Origin: Phallusia fumigata
Lineage: Eukaryota > Chordata > Ascidiacea > Phlebobranchia > Ascidiidae
NCBI GenBank assembly: GCA_008931825.1
Contig: QXVZ01027033.1
Span: 1-20,005 of the forward strand
Direction of reading: 5' to 3'
DNA: 20,005 nucleotides
Made by a program: the position numbers and the translations under genes. Of this stretch, positions 1 to 10,977 are shown piece by piece (the first letter of the stretch is position 1; each line of letters starts with the position of its first letter). The notes beneath the pieces are model-generated. The model saw nothing but the letters and a program-made list of their open reading frames with translations. It was not told the origin of the DNA and ran no database searches.

Positions 1-2433
1 ACTGAACTAAGCGATACTCAAACGTAATACATTACTGGTGCATAAATAAACAACAAGTATTTGTTTAGAGATTTGCGACCAACAAAACTTAGTTATGAAT
101 TTGAATTGATTCGTTCGTGTAAATTATGTTATTTGTACAATAGCGTAATATTAAATAGCATCGTTCGATTTACACTTAACCGTGACGAAAGGGGGCTCAC
201 AACAAAGTGACGTCACAATGCTTGGTCGGATCCAAATTATCCGGCGGATACAAATAAACAATTGTTATATTCTGCAAAAAGCGGAATTCTTTACTTCCCC
301 CAGGATCTCTTGATCGATACTATTGTGTAAAAAGGATAGCTTGTGACGCGCAACTCACCTTGAATAGAAACAGTTTTAAACTTCTGGCATTACTCGTTCA
401 AATAAGGCATGTTGTACCAATACTCTTCTGCCATTTTGCTGCACTTGCAAATTAACCTTGTATAAACAAAATTAGGGTTCAAACCATCCACCCCGAAACG
501 ATTTCCTCCAACTCTCAAGAAGATCGCAACCAAGTCTATTTATTTTCCGCAGAATTGTAAAACAGCACGAAAAATTTGCGATACCCCAAACAGACATGCT
601 TACTGTTCGTTTCGACGAAAACCTGAATCGGATTATGAAATGTTGCAGCAATACAATTTGGCTTGCCCAGAACTGGCTGACTGTCAAACGGCTGCAAATA
701 AATTAGCAACAACTTAGGCGTGGTTGTAATCAGTGCAAACAATTACCTGCCCATAATTAACGCGTTCTACAAATGATGCAGCCTAAAATAGATTTAGGCT
801 TTTAACTCGATTTAAACAAATAGTTGCACAATAGGTCACTGATGTATGCCACTTTTAAAGCCTAAATTACTTGCTCAAACGGAATGCATGCTCCATTGTA
901 AAGGTGTGCTTGTTGCAACAACAAGACGATCGTTCGTCTTAACTCGCGCTGTGTACTTTCCGGTATTTGTTTTTCATTTCCGACCAAGGTTGTACATACG
1001 CATTGCAGTCAAATTAAACAACCTACTTTGCATAAACTTTAAACACGAGTAAATGTTTTCCACTTAAACCATAGGCTACGTGAAACAACAGACAATGATT
1101 CAATGCGTGTGTGCAGATCTCTCATTAGTTGACGGTCTTATCGAAAAGCTTTGCCTATCTATTGATTTTAATCGTCCGTGACTACCTTCGCGAACCTAAA
1201 CCATGCATCACTGACACAGGAACTGATAATCTTTTACCATCCTTAATAAAAACCCTGTTATATTTGCGCAGCAGTGTAATTTTATGAAGCTCAATATACG
1301 ATTTTTCAAAGTTTGTTGCGCCTCTACGGGTAACTGGTGCTCAAAGAAAAGTTTCGCAGAAGTTTTTGTCGAAGTCAATTAGACGTGGTTCTTAACAGAT
1401 TGACAGTTTTTCGTCAAGTCGCGTTCTGCCGAACAAGCTACGTCCAAAAAACGTTTGGAGAGGGGACGGACGGTGTTGGTTTGGGTAAAATTGAAGAATG
1501 TCATGTCATTTTTTTGCTTAAGCGAGCAGAAATTAGTCGCGCTTCGTCGGTGGTCGTGTTGCAAGTCACAAATTCCTTCCATTACTCGTGCGTGAAATCA
1601 AAATTATGAGGCGCGAAATATGCTGGCACGCGTTGTCCAAATAACGGATCATAGACCCTTTGTTGAGGCTGCCTTGCACAATATCTTTTGTGCATAAAAC
1701 CAACAAGCCAGTGGGCCCACCTACGCTCAGCCAAACCTGGCGCAAGATCAAAATGCCAAGACCGACAATAAATACGTCAAGGTCACTGACCTTCATGGAA
1801 AATAACAATTACCGAGCGCTGAAAGGGCGGCATTGATTCGCTAACCTGGTTGTCCAAGTATTTTCCTGCATACCGTCTAATACAAACGGTTGTATACCGG
1901 TTGAAATTGAGGTACAAGGGCTTCTGTTCATGTGGATGTCGGAAGGGTGGTCTCGGATCGTCGCAGCCGAATTGCGTCGCATTTTTTGCTGCCGTTCGCT
2001 TCTTCGGCAGAGCTTGGGTTGAGGGTTGCAGAAATACGGGTTTAATTGGCGTTAAACAGCGTTGTTTCTGGTCGCGGGATCAACGATTCGCCTGTCGAGT
2101 CAAAACGACCCCGGAAGCCTGCTAAGTGATGTTTAACGGTCACATTCGTCGCTGTAAACTGCCGGAACGATACCAGAATGGCAAAGTTGTTTCTGGCACG
2201 TTTTCGCCAGCGGTTTCATGGTCAACCGCTGTCACTGGGGCTTGAAATTACGCGTCAGATTCGGTTTCATTTTATGAACATCGGAGGTCACGCGCCGCGT
2301 TTAACCTTGGAAGTTAATTTGCGTTCCGTTGGCGCCATCACCCTGAAGCGAGCGGGGGTATCAAGCAAGTTAGTATGCTGATGTAATTGCGGTTCAGCAC
2401 TGTGGGAATGCAGAGTGTCCGGTACATTGGCGA
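1..2433. other. Non-coding stretch, no gene supported
   Basis: No exon chain with consistent splice sites, family motif, tRNA or rRNA is visible on either strand. Open frames of 60-91 codons occur, notably around 1337-1609 and 1850-2125, but their translations are low in recognisable domain structure, overlap one another on opposite strands, and look like chance. The part from about 1840 to 2400 is richer in G+C than its surroundings and could be a decayed repeat or a conserved element, but I see no terminal repeats. Confidence 0.5.
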
Positions 2434-2784
2434 TTAAGAGAGGTAAACATGTTTAAGCACCAATGCTGTGCTATTTTCGACCAAACACAAATAGATTTTG
2501 CTTCACATTTTTACACTAATTTGCGCTTGCCAATTGTCAAGAACATTTGTGATGGAGAGAGGAAAACATGTAATGCAGGAAAGCTGTGCTACCTTCGACC
2601 AACTAAAAATAGGTTTTAGCTAAAATTGTGGGTGTGTTTTGTTTGATTNCACTAATTTGCGCTTGCCAATTGTCAAGAACATTTGTGATGGAGAGAGGAA
2701 AACATGTAATGCAGGAAAGCTGTGCTACCTTCGACCAACTAAAAATAGGTTTTAGCTAAAATTGTGGGTGTGTTTTGTTTGATT
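2434..2784. repeat. Diverged tandem repeat plus an exact 135-bp copy around an N
   Basis: The stretch 2514-2648 is repeated base for base at 2650-2784, with only the N at 2649 between. This is best read as two contig ends that overlap and were not merged. Independently, the motif around 2434-2500 (a GAGAGG-TAAACATG run, then TGTGCTA, TTCGACCAA and AAATAG) resembles the later GAGAGGAAAACATG, TGTGCTACCTTCGACCAA and AAATAGG blocks, so an older, diverged tandem repeat with a period near 130 bp also exists here. Confidence 0.8.
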
Positions 2785-5259
2785 TGCAACGCGAACCAGC
2801 AAATTACTCATAAAACCAAGGTCTTAAAACAAGCGATGAATCGGCGAGCAAATTTGTTTCTATATCCGGCTGTTTTCAACTTAACCAATAACAAATTCCA
2901 AGGGCAATGAGCCGTTAAGACCCTTTCACGTTTTATTGTGACGACCCACCCTTACAGTCTATTGCACTCACGAGGTTTTGTTGTGTAATGGTGACGCGAA
3001 AGCCAATCAGCATCGAGTCAGATCACTCAGCGCCCGCCATTACCAAGCTTGACATATAGGTCACACCCAAAGATTAACTGTACACCGTGGAACAACTGCT
3101 CAAAGTCGAGGCTGCTTTCAAAACCTGAATTCATGTTTGCGTTCCTGAGTTCTATTGACGCGGTTATCACTCCCTATTGTGCCGAAGCTCTCGGGATAAA
3201 GGGCCCCGCACCCCGTTTTGCACAGCGTCCAAAGAGCTTTGCCTCGCCATACAGTGCACCTAGTACAGTCTCACAGCGCCTCTCACTTTCAAATGGCGCT
3301 TCAAAGCAAACAAACACACTCAATGTCGATTTAAATTGGTTTGTCGTTCGCGGAGGTCACCGTCAGTCGATGGCCCCGTTATGTTAGCGCTTTGTGCCCA
3401 AGTTATTTTAACGTGCCAATGGGTGTTCAGTACGTGTCTTATTGCTGTTGTGTCGAAATCACCCAACCAAAGGTCCCGTCAGGAATGACTTATTTGAGTT
3501 GTTACACGTTGATGGACGTGAACAAATTGGAATCAGCGACGGACAAAGACTTTGTTCATCGGCGCAGGGATTAAAATACGCAACTTTTGTTACTGCTGTC
3601 CAGATTTTCTGTTCGGAATATTATCAACTCGTTGGACACAAATGCCTATGGACAAAGTTAATTCCAACAACTATGTTCTTATGTTAATGACGATGAGATT
3701 GAAATGAAACGTACACAGGAAATATTTGGCAATTCTATGGACATCTAAATCGCACGCAGAATACATCCACATTTTGACCAAAATTTTCACTTCCTACCGC
3801 AGGAAAACGAGTTAGGTATGTCGAAATTTTGAAAAACCAAAACATGGGTTGGTGTTTGCGGCAAAACAACGTTTAAAAATCACAAAAAATCCAGAAGTAC
3901 AAACTTCCGCATGGGGTGAAAATTTTCTCCCGTCGCAGACAATGAAAAATCCACACGCGTATTAGTTGGCCATTAACATGCGGGCGTATCCACAAGTACG
4001 CAAGAATCAATTAACGATTTCGAGCGGGGAAGAACCGCGGTTAAAGTCGGTAAATATGATTTGCACTTACGTAGTTCGGTCAATGTCAAAGGCCGACAGA
4101 TGGATTAGGTGAGTACACACTCTTGTGAGTTCCTGTGTGACGCAGAAAATGTTTTCAATCTTTCTACACGACAAACGCGCTTTGATGTTTTTTAAAATGG
4201 AACCATTCACTTGCCAAACAGAACAAAGTTTACATCTAGGTTCTTGTTTATCCTGGATTACATTTGAAAATTAGCGAGTGTTTTATCAGGCGTCATATAT
4301 CGAATAGTTACATAAAAAAAGCACAAATCTTAAAGTGGTATTTTCCATGTTACTGGTGATTGTATGAATACATAAGAAATCTTTATGGACTCTAGATCAA
4401 CAAATTTATGCTAAGACTTAACAAACAAAAAGAGCCGTTCTCTATTTCAAAATAGTTTCCCAATGAACGATAAACAGTCTACAGACTAAAATAGCCAGCA
4501 GCTTATCAGTGTGTAAACCGATAAGGCGAGGACATTTGAACAGTGCGGAGTTACCAAACCAGCTGTCAGAACTCGTTCCATACGCCAGGGTAGTCAACCG
4601 TACAACCGAGAACCCTGGGCCCAACGCTGAGCCATGACCCTTCCGACTAACATATTAGCAGAGCAATGATTGACACCAAACACCCTGAACTTTAACCATT
4701 AAACCAACATGACATTTCCCCATTGACGTAGTAATTTACCCGTCGGGCTGATCGTAGCTAACTCATAAATGATGTGTGTACTTTTATGTTGTGTATTTTT
4801 GTGTGGTTCGGTCCCGCGACATCTCACAGCGGAAGTATCTTGTCAAATATTGACAGCAGAACTTGCCGCACCCCGACAGCTTGTCATCGACGGTTTCTCC
4901 CAATTTGTGGTGATTAATATGATGTGATGGTGGCTTACAATCCGGTAATACTCACAAACAAGGACTGCCTTAACTTACATTGCATCTAAGATAATTACTT
5001 ACAGTGCAATCTTCGGTGAGATTTTAAACCCAATACTATAGTTTTGCAAAGGCTTACGGTTCAACAACTAAACCACATAGGTAGTGGTATTGCAAAGAAT
5101 ATCACGACATTTACCATCTACTATAATGCCACCTATAGCATGCTAAATGTCCTGCTGAACAAATCTGTTCAAAATCATCCTCGTATATTTCAAAAACTTC
5201 ACTGGTATAAACCGCTAAGTCTGTCCGTTACTTGACTTGCAATTCCAACATGTCTCCTC
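2785..5259. other. Non-coding stretch, no gene supported
   Basis: Several 60-112 codon frames exist (for example around 3049-3387 and 3442-3687), but none carries a recognisable domain or a matching splice chain. About 4440-4640, read on the minus strand, has a faint resemblance to tRNA-derived SINE A and B boxes; it is too weak to call. Confidence 0.45.
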
Positions 5260-5269
5260 TATATAAATA
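5260..5269 (+). promoter_or_regulatory. Candidate TATA box
   Basis: The sequence TATATAAATA is a strong TATA-box match. It lies 109 bases upstream of an ATG (5378) that opens a 47-codon frame ending at a good splice donor. An E-box-like CAGCTG lies just downstream, near 5279. Spacing fits a transcription start near 5290-5300 and a 5' leader of about 80 nt. AT-rich DNA yields such matches by chance, so the call depends on the exon being real. Confidence 0.35.
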
Positions 5270-5377
5270 TTTCAACACCAGCTGGCACAAAATCGTTTAT
5301 CGTGGCGATTTCTATACTTGCACGTTGTTTGACACATTCCAGTTAGTTGACTAACACATTGTTAACCCGCACTTGCA

Positions 5378-5518
5378 ATGGTGAACGTGCTCGACCGCCG
5401 TGTGTGGTCCCCGCTAAATCGGGCGCTTCCCAGTAAAATGTTTGTCAGCTGCAAATCCCGCCAAACATACACAACACGGCCGATGTCCAGTTATAATGAA
5501 GGCGATGGTTGTTACCAG
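5378..5518 (+). CDS. Possible first coding exon (47 codons), unknown product
   Basis: An ATG at 5378 opens a frame of 47 codons that ends CAG|GTATGG, a good exon end and donor. Reading through it meets a stop two codons later. The exon is richer in G+C than its flanks. The translation begins MVNVLDRRVWSPLNRALPSK and ends SYNEGDGCYQ; it has no domain I recognise. A TATA box lies at a sensible distance upstream. No convincing second exon in phase 0 is found before the ankyrin gene at 7767, so the gene would need a long intron, or the exon is spurious. It does not resemble the missing start of the desaturase. Confidence 0.3.
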
Positions 5519-5943
5519 GTATGGTAAAAGTTTATGCCTGTACCAAGCCAAAAAAAGTTTGGCCTCGCCTTTTCTGGTTCAAAAATAGACTTTCCCAAAG
5601 CAAACGGTTTTAAGACTTAATAGCTTTATTTTACATTAACTAAGGAGTTGGTTTTACCATGTGGATCATCAACATATTTAAAGTCAAGTGAGCGACGATA
5701 AACAAAGATCGAGTTTTTTAGTAATTGGGTTAGTTCAGCTGCGAGGCACAGGTACAAAGCCCAAAAATCCAAGCCTTTGTTTGACCCTGGGTGCCGCAAG
5801 TCATTCCGAGAGGCTAAAAATAGACGAGCCTTTGTAGAATACACGCGACAGCCCATTATCACGTTATACCAGTCGATGATCACGTTCGGGGTGGTGACAA
5901 TCTAAACAAATTCCACTTGAAAATCGCTTTCGGTACTGGGATG
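5519..5943. other. Non-coding stretch
   Basis: This follows the possible exon ending at 5518. An 85-codon minus-strand frame (5626-5883) has no recognisable domain and no supporting splice chain. Nothing else is supported. Confidence 0.4.
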
Positions 5944-6172
5944 TGTACAAGTACTTGAGGCGCAGATTGTATGAGGAGTGTATTAAATTAGCTAAACCCG
6001 TTTGTTTATGCCATTTTTAGGTATAAACATGGGTAAACGAAACTTGAAAATATGCAANTGTACAAGTACTTGAGGCGCAGATTGTATGAGGAGTGTATTA
6101 AATTAGCTAAACCCGTTTGTTTATGCCATTTTTAGGTATAAACATGGGTAAACGAAACTTGAAAATATGCAA
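5944..6172. repeat. Exact 114-bp copy around a single N
   Basis: 5944-6057 and 6059-6172 are identical over 114 bases and are separated only by the N at 6058. As with the other N joins, this is most simply an unmerged overlap between neighbouring contigs rather than a biological duplication. Confidence 0.85.
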
Positions 6173-7766
6173 ATTATAAACGACATTACGGTAAGTTGCT
6201 TTGAATATTGTTGACCTCATAAATTCCACACAGTACCAACTACTTACTTTTCAACTTGGGCAAATCATTTTATGAGCGTTTCCGAACACGTTTTTTGGTT
6301 GTATTATTAGCTTTTCATCAAATAAAATCTCAGTTGATTGATGTCATTTCCTCAAAAGATTAAATTTAAATTTAAAAAACACACAAACACTATTGGAATC
6401 TAAGCATTTTACACTGGGCGACCATTTGACTGTGAAGCAACTCACTTATCTAACAACACCCTGTGAACAATTTCTCCATCGACAAAACCTCAAGCTCAGC
6501 GGCCGAACAACACGCTAGATTCCGATCACTTAACCGCGGAGTCATTGCACCTGACTGGCCTGGAGTGAACGCCCGACACTCAATTACAAGGGACTGCTCT
6601 TATCTCGACCTCGAAGTGTGTTTGCCTTCTGCAAGTTTGAAAGGCACCGAGGACGCATAAAAGATATCTCGCCTCTACATGCGACCTGCGCGACGGACCT
6701 GTTTAAACAAGACCACGTGCGAAGCCCTCTTTTTTCGGGCCGGTATTGTGCACAGGTTGGCCGTGCGTCGATGCTTACGGTTATGAAGTTATTTGGATGA
6801 ACTTTGGAACCGTCAGAGCAATTTTTAGTGATCTCAAGGATGGTGCAACTTTGCTTAGGCCTTGTTCACATTTTTTTTGAATTATCGCGCGCTTTGAAGA
6901 ACAGCGACTTTTTGGTAGTGGGTAAACCTAGACTGTACTGTATGCCAGAAAACAACAACAACCAGTTTTAATATAGTTCAGACATACATGTAAAGGCAAG
7001 TGTAATGCAAACATCCCGTGGGGTTTCCTACTTTCCCAAACACTTTCCAACTTGTAGGACTTTGATCGAGCAGGTTTCACTTGGGTTCAAAACAGTTGCT
7101 TAGTAAGTCGTGTTATAACTGATAAGCTCGCCACACACAGCTTGAACCACGTTCCAATTGCAAAGCTCAGCGAACGTTCAGCCATGTCCCTTCGCGAACT
7201 TCCTTTGACTCTCTTTAGGCCCAGAAGTTTGACACAAATTACCAGTGTCCAAATCTTACAGGCCTTAACCACATAAGCAACTTAGTTTTGTTGGAACCCA
7301 AAACTGTCGATTGGTGACTACCGTCACGAACTGGACACCACACTTGAAACACTAGGCCTCTACCATGTTCAAAATCTAAGCAGAAAACGGTTTTCTAGCG
7401 GTTAAAATTAACAAATGTTGAAACAAGTTGTTGTTTGAACATTTGTGTGACACAGTACGGAGCCTTGACACTGAAAATGTTCTAATTCGAAAACCCTTCG
7501 TCTAACTGAACAAATTATGCTCACTGGCGCCGTTTAGTGGAGGTCATTTAAATTTTGAAATCATGCTTTCCAAAAAGCTAATGACTTTATATCAAAACAA
7601 TACTACATCAAACAACAACAATACTCCAACGTTAATTGTAATAAATCTATATGCAGCATTCGGTGCGGGTAAAATAGCACATGACATGAGGAAAACTGGC
7701 CCACGGCGTGGAAAGCGCGACTTGACCTGACGTAAATTATTCCATTGCGAAATCCATATGTTTCAC
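6173..7766. other. Intergenic stretch downstream of the ankyrin gene
   Basis: This should contain the 3' UTR of the minus-strand ankyrin gene. No canonical AATAAA on the minus strand is evident close to the stop; a weak TATAAA-like variant (minus strand) occurs near 7586-7591. A plus-strand frame at 6463-6660 is more G+C-rich and protein-like than average but has no domain, no good splice context and no partner exon, so I do not call it. Confidence 0.4.
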
Positions 7767-8363
7767 TTAAACTTCGTTTCCAGTTATGGAGCGTCGGTGA
7801 TACAAGACCAAGCGGCCTTGCTCTGGTTGTTCCATTGATGGCGACATAATTTCCTCAATTTCATCAACTGAAGCCTGGTTAATTTTGGATAGATCAAATT
7901 TGAGAGATTTGGGCGGTGGTGAGGTTGTTTCGGTCGTGATGGCTGTATCTTCGCTTTGAGTAGATGCTGTTTCCACAAGCGTCAGTGGTGCTGGGACATC
8001 ACATTTGGGGTCAGTTTCAACAACTTTTGGGGGCTCTTCATTGCTAAAGTCGTCGGTTGTCGTGGATTGCTGGCACATTTCAACTGGTTGTTTTTGTTGT
8101 TCTTCAGAATAATCGGCATTTTGATTTAAAATTGGTTTGTTGTAATCTTCCAGTTTGTGTTCTTCTTCTTCTTCTTCTTCACAGTCTTGTGAAGAACTAC
8201 TGGCCTGGAAATCAAGTTCTCCGTCCAAAGAGTCGATATCCATTTCGTCAGCAAGTTTTTCCACGTTGATTCCTTTGCGAATTCGTTCTTCCTCTGCTTT
8301 GTGCAGAGCCTCTTTAGTGTTGTTGTACCATACTTGCACCATGTCCACTGCAGTTTTGCCATT
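7767..8363 (-). CDS. ANKRD1-like: Ankyrin gene, last exon with acidic tail
   Basis: The acceptor TTTTTTGCCACAG precedes AAT GGC, giving NGKTAVDMVQVWYNNTKEAL, which completes the last ankyrin repeat. The frame then runs about 170 codons to a TAA. It contains a charged helical stretch, a serine run, a Glu7 run coded by a GAA microsatellite (8161-8180 on the plus strand), and a region rich in T, E, P and S. Overlapping frames on both strands (around 8057-8491) are shadows. Confidence 0.85.
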   Translation of the reverse strand, partial: NGKTAVDMVQVWYNNTKEALHKAEEERIRKGINVEKLADEMDIDSLDGELDFQASSSSQDCEEEEEEEHKLEDYNKPILNQNADYSEEQQKQPVEMCQQSTTTDDFSNEEPPKVVETDPKCDVPAPLTLVETASTQSEDTAITTETTSPPPKSLKFDLSKINQASVDEIEEIMSPSMEQPEQGRLVLYHRRSITGNEV

Positions 8364-10852
8364 CTGTGGCAAAAAACGTTTTTAGAACTATGTTGACATG
8401 CAGTTATGTCACAATTGGATACAAAATTGTGACAAGTTTCGTATGTTGGTTTTTTGCCATCAAAAACTAAGATCAGTACAGAGATGTGCAACCTGTGACC
8501 AGCGCAACAGACAACGTTACATATTCGTAAAGTAACAATGATACGAACGTTAAGAGAACAACGTTCTACTTCTGTTTTCCCATGTAAACGGTATGATCGT
8601 TCTACTCATTTCAAATATTACCCCTGCCTTACATCATTAAAGCCGTATTAGAAACAGGGACATGTAACAAACTATACCTTGTTTTTGCTGTTCATGTCGG
8701 CGCCATGAAGTATCAACGACCTGACGACTTTTGGCCTCCCCAGTCTCACAGCGTCATGAATGGGCGTGTCACCCTCGCTATCACGCATGTTGATGTCCGC
8801 CCCACATTCCAACAAGTAGTCGACGCACTCCACGAATCCAACCCGTGTGGCAACGTGGATTGGTGCGTTTCTCAACTACAAGAAGAATGCGATCAAGGAA
8901 TGAAGTTGACATAGTTCATCGTTTAGGAGTGACTACTTCCCGGGGGTTTCAAAGTAACCAAGTAGAGGGGCTTACATTGATTCCAGCAATGCCTCCTGGA
9001 GTTAGTATTGGTGACAGATGTTCCCAACATTTACGCTTATAAGAATGAAGCCAAACAACATTGAGGGTACATTGTGCGTGTCAATAGTTTATTTAAAAGG
9101 TTAATGATAGTTTGTTTATTAGGTAATGAACTAACGTCAAGGACGACAGATTACCGGTATTTCGTTAAACATTAACTTCTAGTAAACCCCTCCTGTGACC
9201 AGAAACCGCTAAGGCTTTACTTCCGTCTTAATTACTATCATATAAAAGCTTTACCTTGTCTCTGGTGTTGACTTTAGCATTGTAACTCATCAATAATTGC
9301 ACAATTTCTAGTTTCGTTCCTCTGCACGCCCAGTGGAGGGGTGTATTTGAAAGCTGTATTTAAAAATGTTCAATTCAGTTTAATGCTCTCCAAAAAGATT
9401 TTATAATCCCGGATTTTTACTATTGTTGTGTTCACTTTAGTTGGTACGTTTAAAAGAACAGCTTGTAGATACTTTCAACAGCAGAATAGTTGTTACAGCC
9501 TATATGTGTGCTGCTTAACCCCACCCATCGGGCAATCATGTCGTACATAGTCGGTTACCTTGTCTGAACGATTCACGTCGGCTCCACGCTGTAGAAGCAC
9601 ATCAACGATAGCCTGTTGTTCATACAACGATGCACGATGGAGCGCTGTTCGTTGGCACTGTACCACATAGATAGAAAAACTTAGTGCAGTTTACTGATTA
9701 GCTTTCCAGGCTTTGGTACACGTTAGCCGGGTTTTAAAGTGGGTAATTAAACGCTAGATTANGGATTGGTGCGTTTCTCAACTACAAGAAGAATGCGATC
9801 AAGGAATGAAGTTGACATAGTTCATCGTTTAGGAATGACTACTTCCTGGGGGTTTCAAAGTAACCAAGTAGAGGGGCTTACATCGATTCCAGCAATGCCA
9901 CCGGGAGTTAGTATTGGTGACAGATGTTCCCAGCATTTACGCTTATAAGAATGAAGCCAAACAACATTGAGGGTACACTGTGCGTATCAATAGTTAACTT
10001 AAAAGGTCAATGATAGTTTGTTTATTAGGTAGTGAACTAACGTCAAGGACGACAAATTACCGGTATTTCGTTAAACATTAACCTCTAGTAAACCCCTCCT
10101 GTGACCAGAAACCGCTAAGGCTTTACTTTGGCCTTAATTACTATCATATAAAAGCTTTACCTTGTCTCTGGTGTTGACTTTAGCATTGTAACTCATCAAT
10201 AATTGCACAATTTCTAGTTTCGTTCCTCTGCACGCCCAGTGGAGGGGTGTATTTGAAAGCTGTATTTAAAAATGTTCAATTCAGTTTAATGCTCTCCAAA
10301 AAGATTTTATAATCCCGGATTTTTACTATTGTTGTGTTTAAAAGAACAGTTTTTAGATACTTTGAACAGCAGAATAGTTGTTACAGCCCATATGTGTACT
10401 GCTTAATCCTACCCATAGGGCAATCATGTCGTACATAGTTGGTTACCTTGTCTGAGCGATTCACGTCGGCCCCACGTTGTAGAAGCACATCAACGATAGC
10501 CTGTTGTTCGTACAACGATGCACGATGGAGCGCTGTTCGTTGGCACTGTACCACACAGACAGAAAAACTCAGTGAAGGGTGGTACATGTTATCCGGGTTT
10601 TAAAGTGGGTGATTAAACGCTAGATTAGTAACTTGGACAGATTTTATAACCAGGCGAATATGTGGTATGATTCTTTAGTGAGGAACTTTTGTCAAGAATT
10701 GTAGCAAACAGATATAGTGTCACATCGTTTCTTACAGAGTCCATTGCATTCACATCGCCGCCATCGTCCAAGTACTTTCGGACTGTTTTTATCTTGCCGC
10801 TAGATGCCGCCATAAAGAAGTCGTACTTTGAAACCGGCTGTACAGGGTCGGG
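7767..10852 (-). CDS. ANKRD1-like: Muscle ankyrin repeat protein-like (ANKRD1/2/23, CARP family), 5' incomplete
   Basis: Vertebrate members are titin-associated muscle stress proteins that also move to the nucleus; that role is inferred here only from family resemblance. Exons read from the right: 10852-10736, 10545-10447, 10259-10161, 8875-8678 and 8363-7767, all joined in phase 0 at GT-AG sites. A second version of the 99-bp exons lies at 9657-9559 and 9353-9255. With one copy of each, the partial protein has 369 residues. Residues 1-39 carry the KYDFFMAASSGK ankyrin repeat, followed by repeats starting CQRTALHRAS, LSNTPLHWACRG, LRNAPIHVATRVG and EGDTPIHDAVRLG, then NGKTAVDMVQVW. The order, the 33-residue exon units and the GDTP(I/L)HDAVRL and GKT..D.V..W blocks match ANKRD1. 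About 170 residues of acidic, low-complexity tail follow, which vertebrate members lack. The N-terminal exons are not visible; the gap at 10978 may hide them. Confidence 0.85.
8678..8875 (-). CDS. ANKRD1-like: Ankyrin gene exon with two ankyrin repeats
   Basis: This exon is 198 bp, exactly two 33-residue repeats, bounded by acceptor CTTGTAG and donor AAG|GTATAG, both phase 0. It includes GDTPIHDAVRLG, the most diagnostic block of the CARP family. Only 19 bases of its 5' end recur after the N at 9762, where the second copy of the region begins. Confidence 0.9.
9255..9353 (-). CDS. ANKRD1-like: Ankyrin exon (LSNTPLHWACRG), copy A
   Basis: This 99-bp, phase 0 exon encodes one 33-residue ankyrin repeat ending NAKVNTRDK. 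It has acceptor ACAG and donor AAG|GTAAAG. The same exon recurs at 10161-10259; one of the two is probably an allelic duplicate in the assembly. Confidence 0.8.
9559..9657 (-). CDS. ANKRD1-like: Ankyrin exon (CQRTALHRAS), copy A
   Basis: This 99-bp, phase 0 exon encodes one ankyrin repeat ending GADVNRSDK, with donor AAG|GTAACC. It is identical in protein to 10447-10545 and differs only at synonymous sites. It is probably the allelic counterpart, not an additional repeat. Confidence 0.75.
10161..10259 (-). CDS. ANKRD1-like: Ankyrin exon (LSNTPLHWACRG), copy B
   Basis: This is the second occurrence of the 99-bp exon at 9255-9353, with the same splice sites and phase. A gene predictor taking the assembly at face value would add two extra repeats to the protein. 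Confidence 0.8.
10447..10545 (-). CDS. ANKRD1-like: Ankyrin exon (CQRTALHRAS), copy B
   Basis: One ankyrin repeat, phase 0, acceptor ACAG and donor AAG|GTAACC. It follows the 10736-10852 exon directly, so this copy is physically linked to the 5' part of the gene. Confidence 0.85.
10736..10852 (-). CDS. ANKRD1-like: Ankyrin gene, most 5' exon visible
   Basis: 39 codons between acceptor CGGTTGCAG and donor TCT|GTAAGA, phase 0. It encodes a short linker and the first ankyrin repeat (YDFFMAASSGK ... GGDVNAMDS). There is no start codon, so at least one exon lies upstream. A donor-like GAC|GTAAGC (minus strand, at 10941-10936) is in phase with it and could end that exon, most of which would fall in the gap at 10978. 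Confidence 0.85.
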
Positions 10853-10977
10853 CTGCAACCGAAAGCAAATTATAAAACTAAATTTTAGTTGCACATCAAA
10901 AAAAAACCGACATGCGAAAAGTGAGTTAGTTTTAGGCTTACGTCATCGCATATTACAGCTGTTCAAAGTGTAAATTG

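Larger units (their letters stand above)
8857..10627. repeat. ~0.9-kb region present twice around an N; likely two alleles
   Basis: 8857-9761 (905 bases) ends at the N at 9762, and the same sequence starts again at 9763 and runs to 10627 (865 bases). The copies share nearly all bases, including intron sequence, with scattered substitutions and a few indels (for example, about 18 bases near 9430 are missing from copy two). Base changes inside the two duplicated exons are synonymous. The second copy starts in the middle of an exon. This is the pattern of two unmerged haplotypes, not of an exon duplication. Confidence 0.85.

Noticed and set aside
1337..1808. Overlapping 67-90 codon frames on both strands
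   Set aside because: No domain, splice chain or composition change supports any of them; they overlap each other.
1850..2381. 91- and 67-codon plus-strand frames in a G+C-richer patch
   Set aside because: Translations match nothing I know, the first has a non-ATG start, and no exon signals fit.
3049..3687. Three plus-strand frames up to 112 codons
   Set aside because: They overlap in different frames, have no recognisable motifs, and no matching splice sites.
4440..4640. tRNA-derived SINE on the minus strand
   Set aside because: A- and B-box resemblance is faint, and no cloverleaf, tail or target duplication is visible.
6463..6660. 65-codon frame with protein-like composition
   Set aside because: No ATG at its reported start, no domain and no partner exons.
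8057..8491. Plus- and minus-strand frames over the acidic tail
   Set aside because: Shadows of the real minus-strand exon produced by the GAA repeat and skewed codons.
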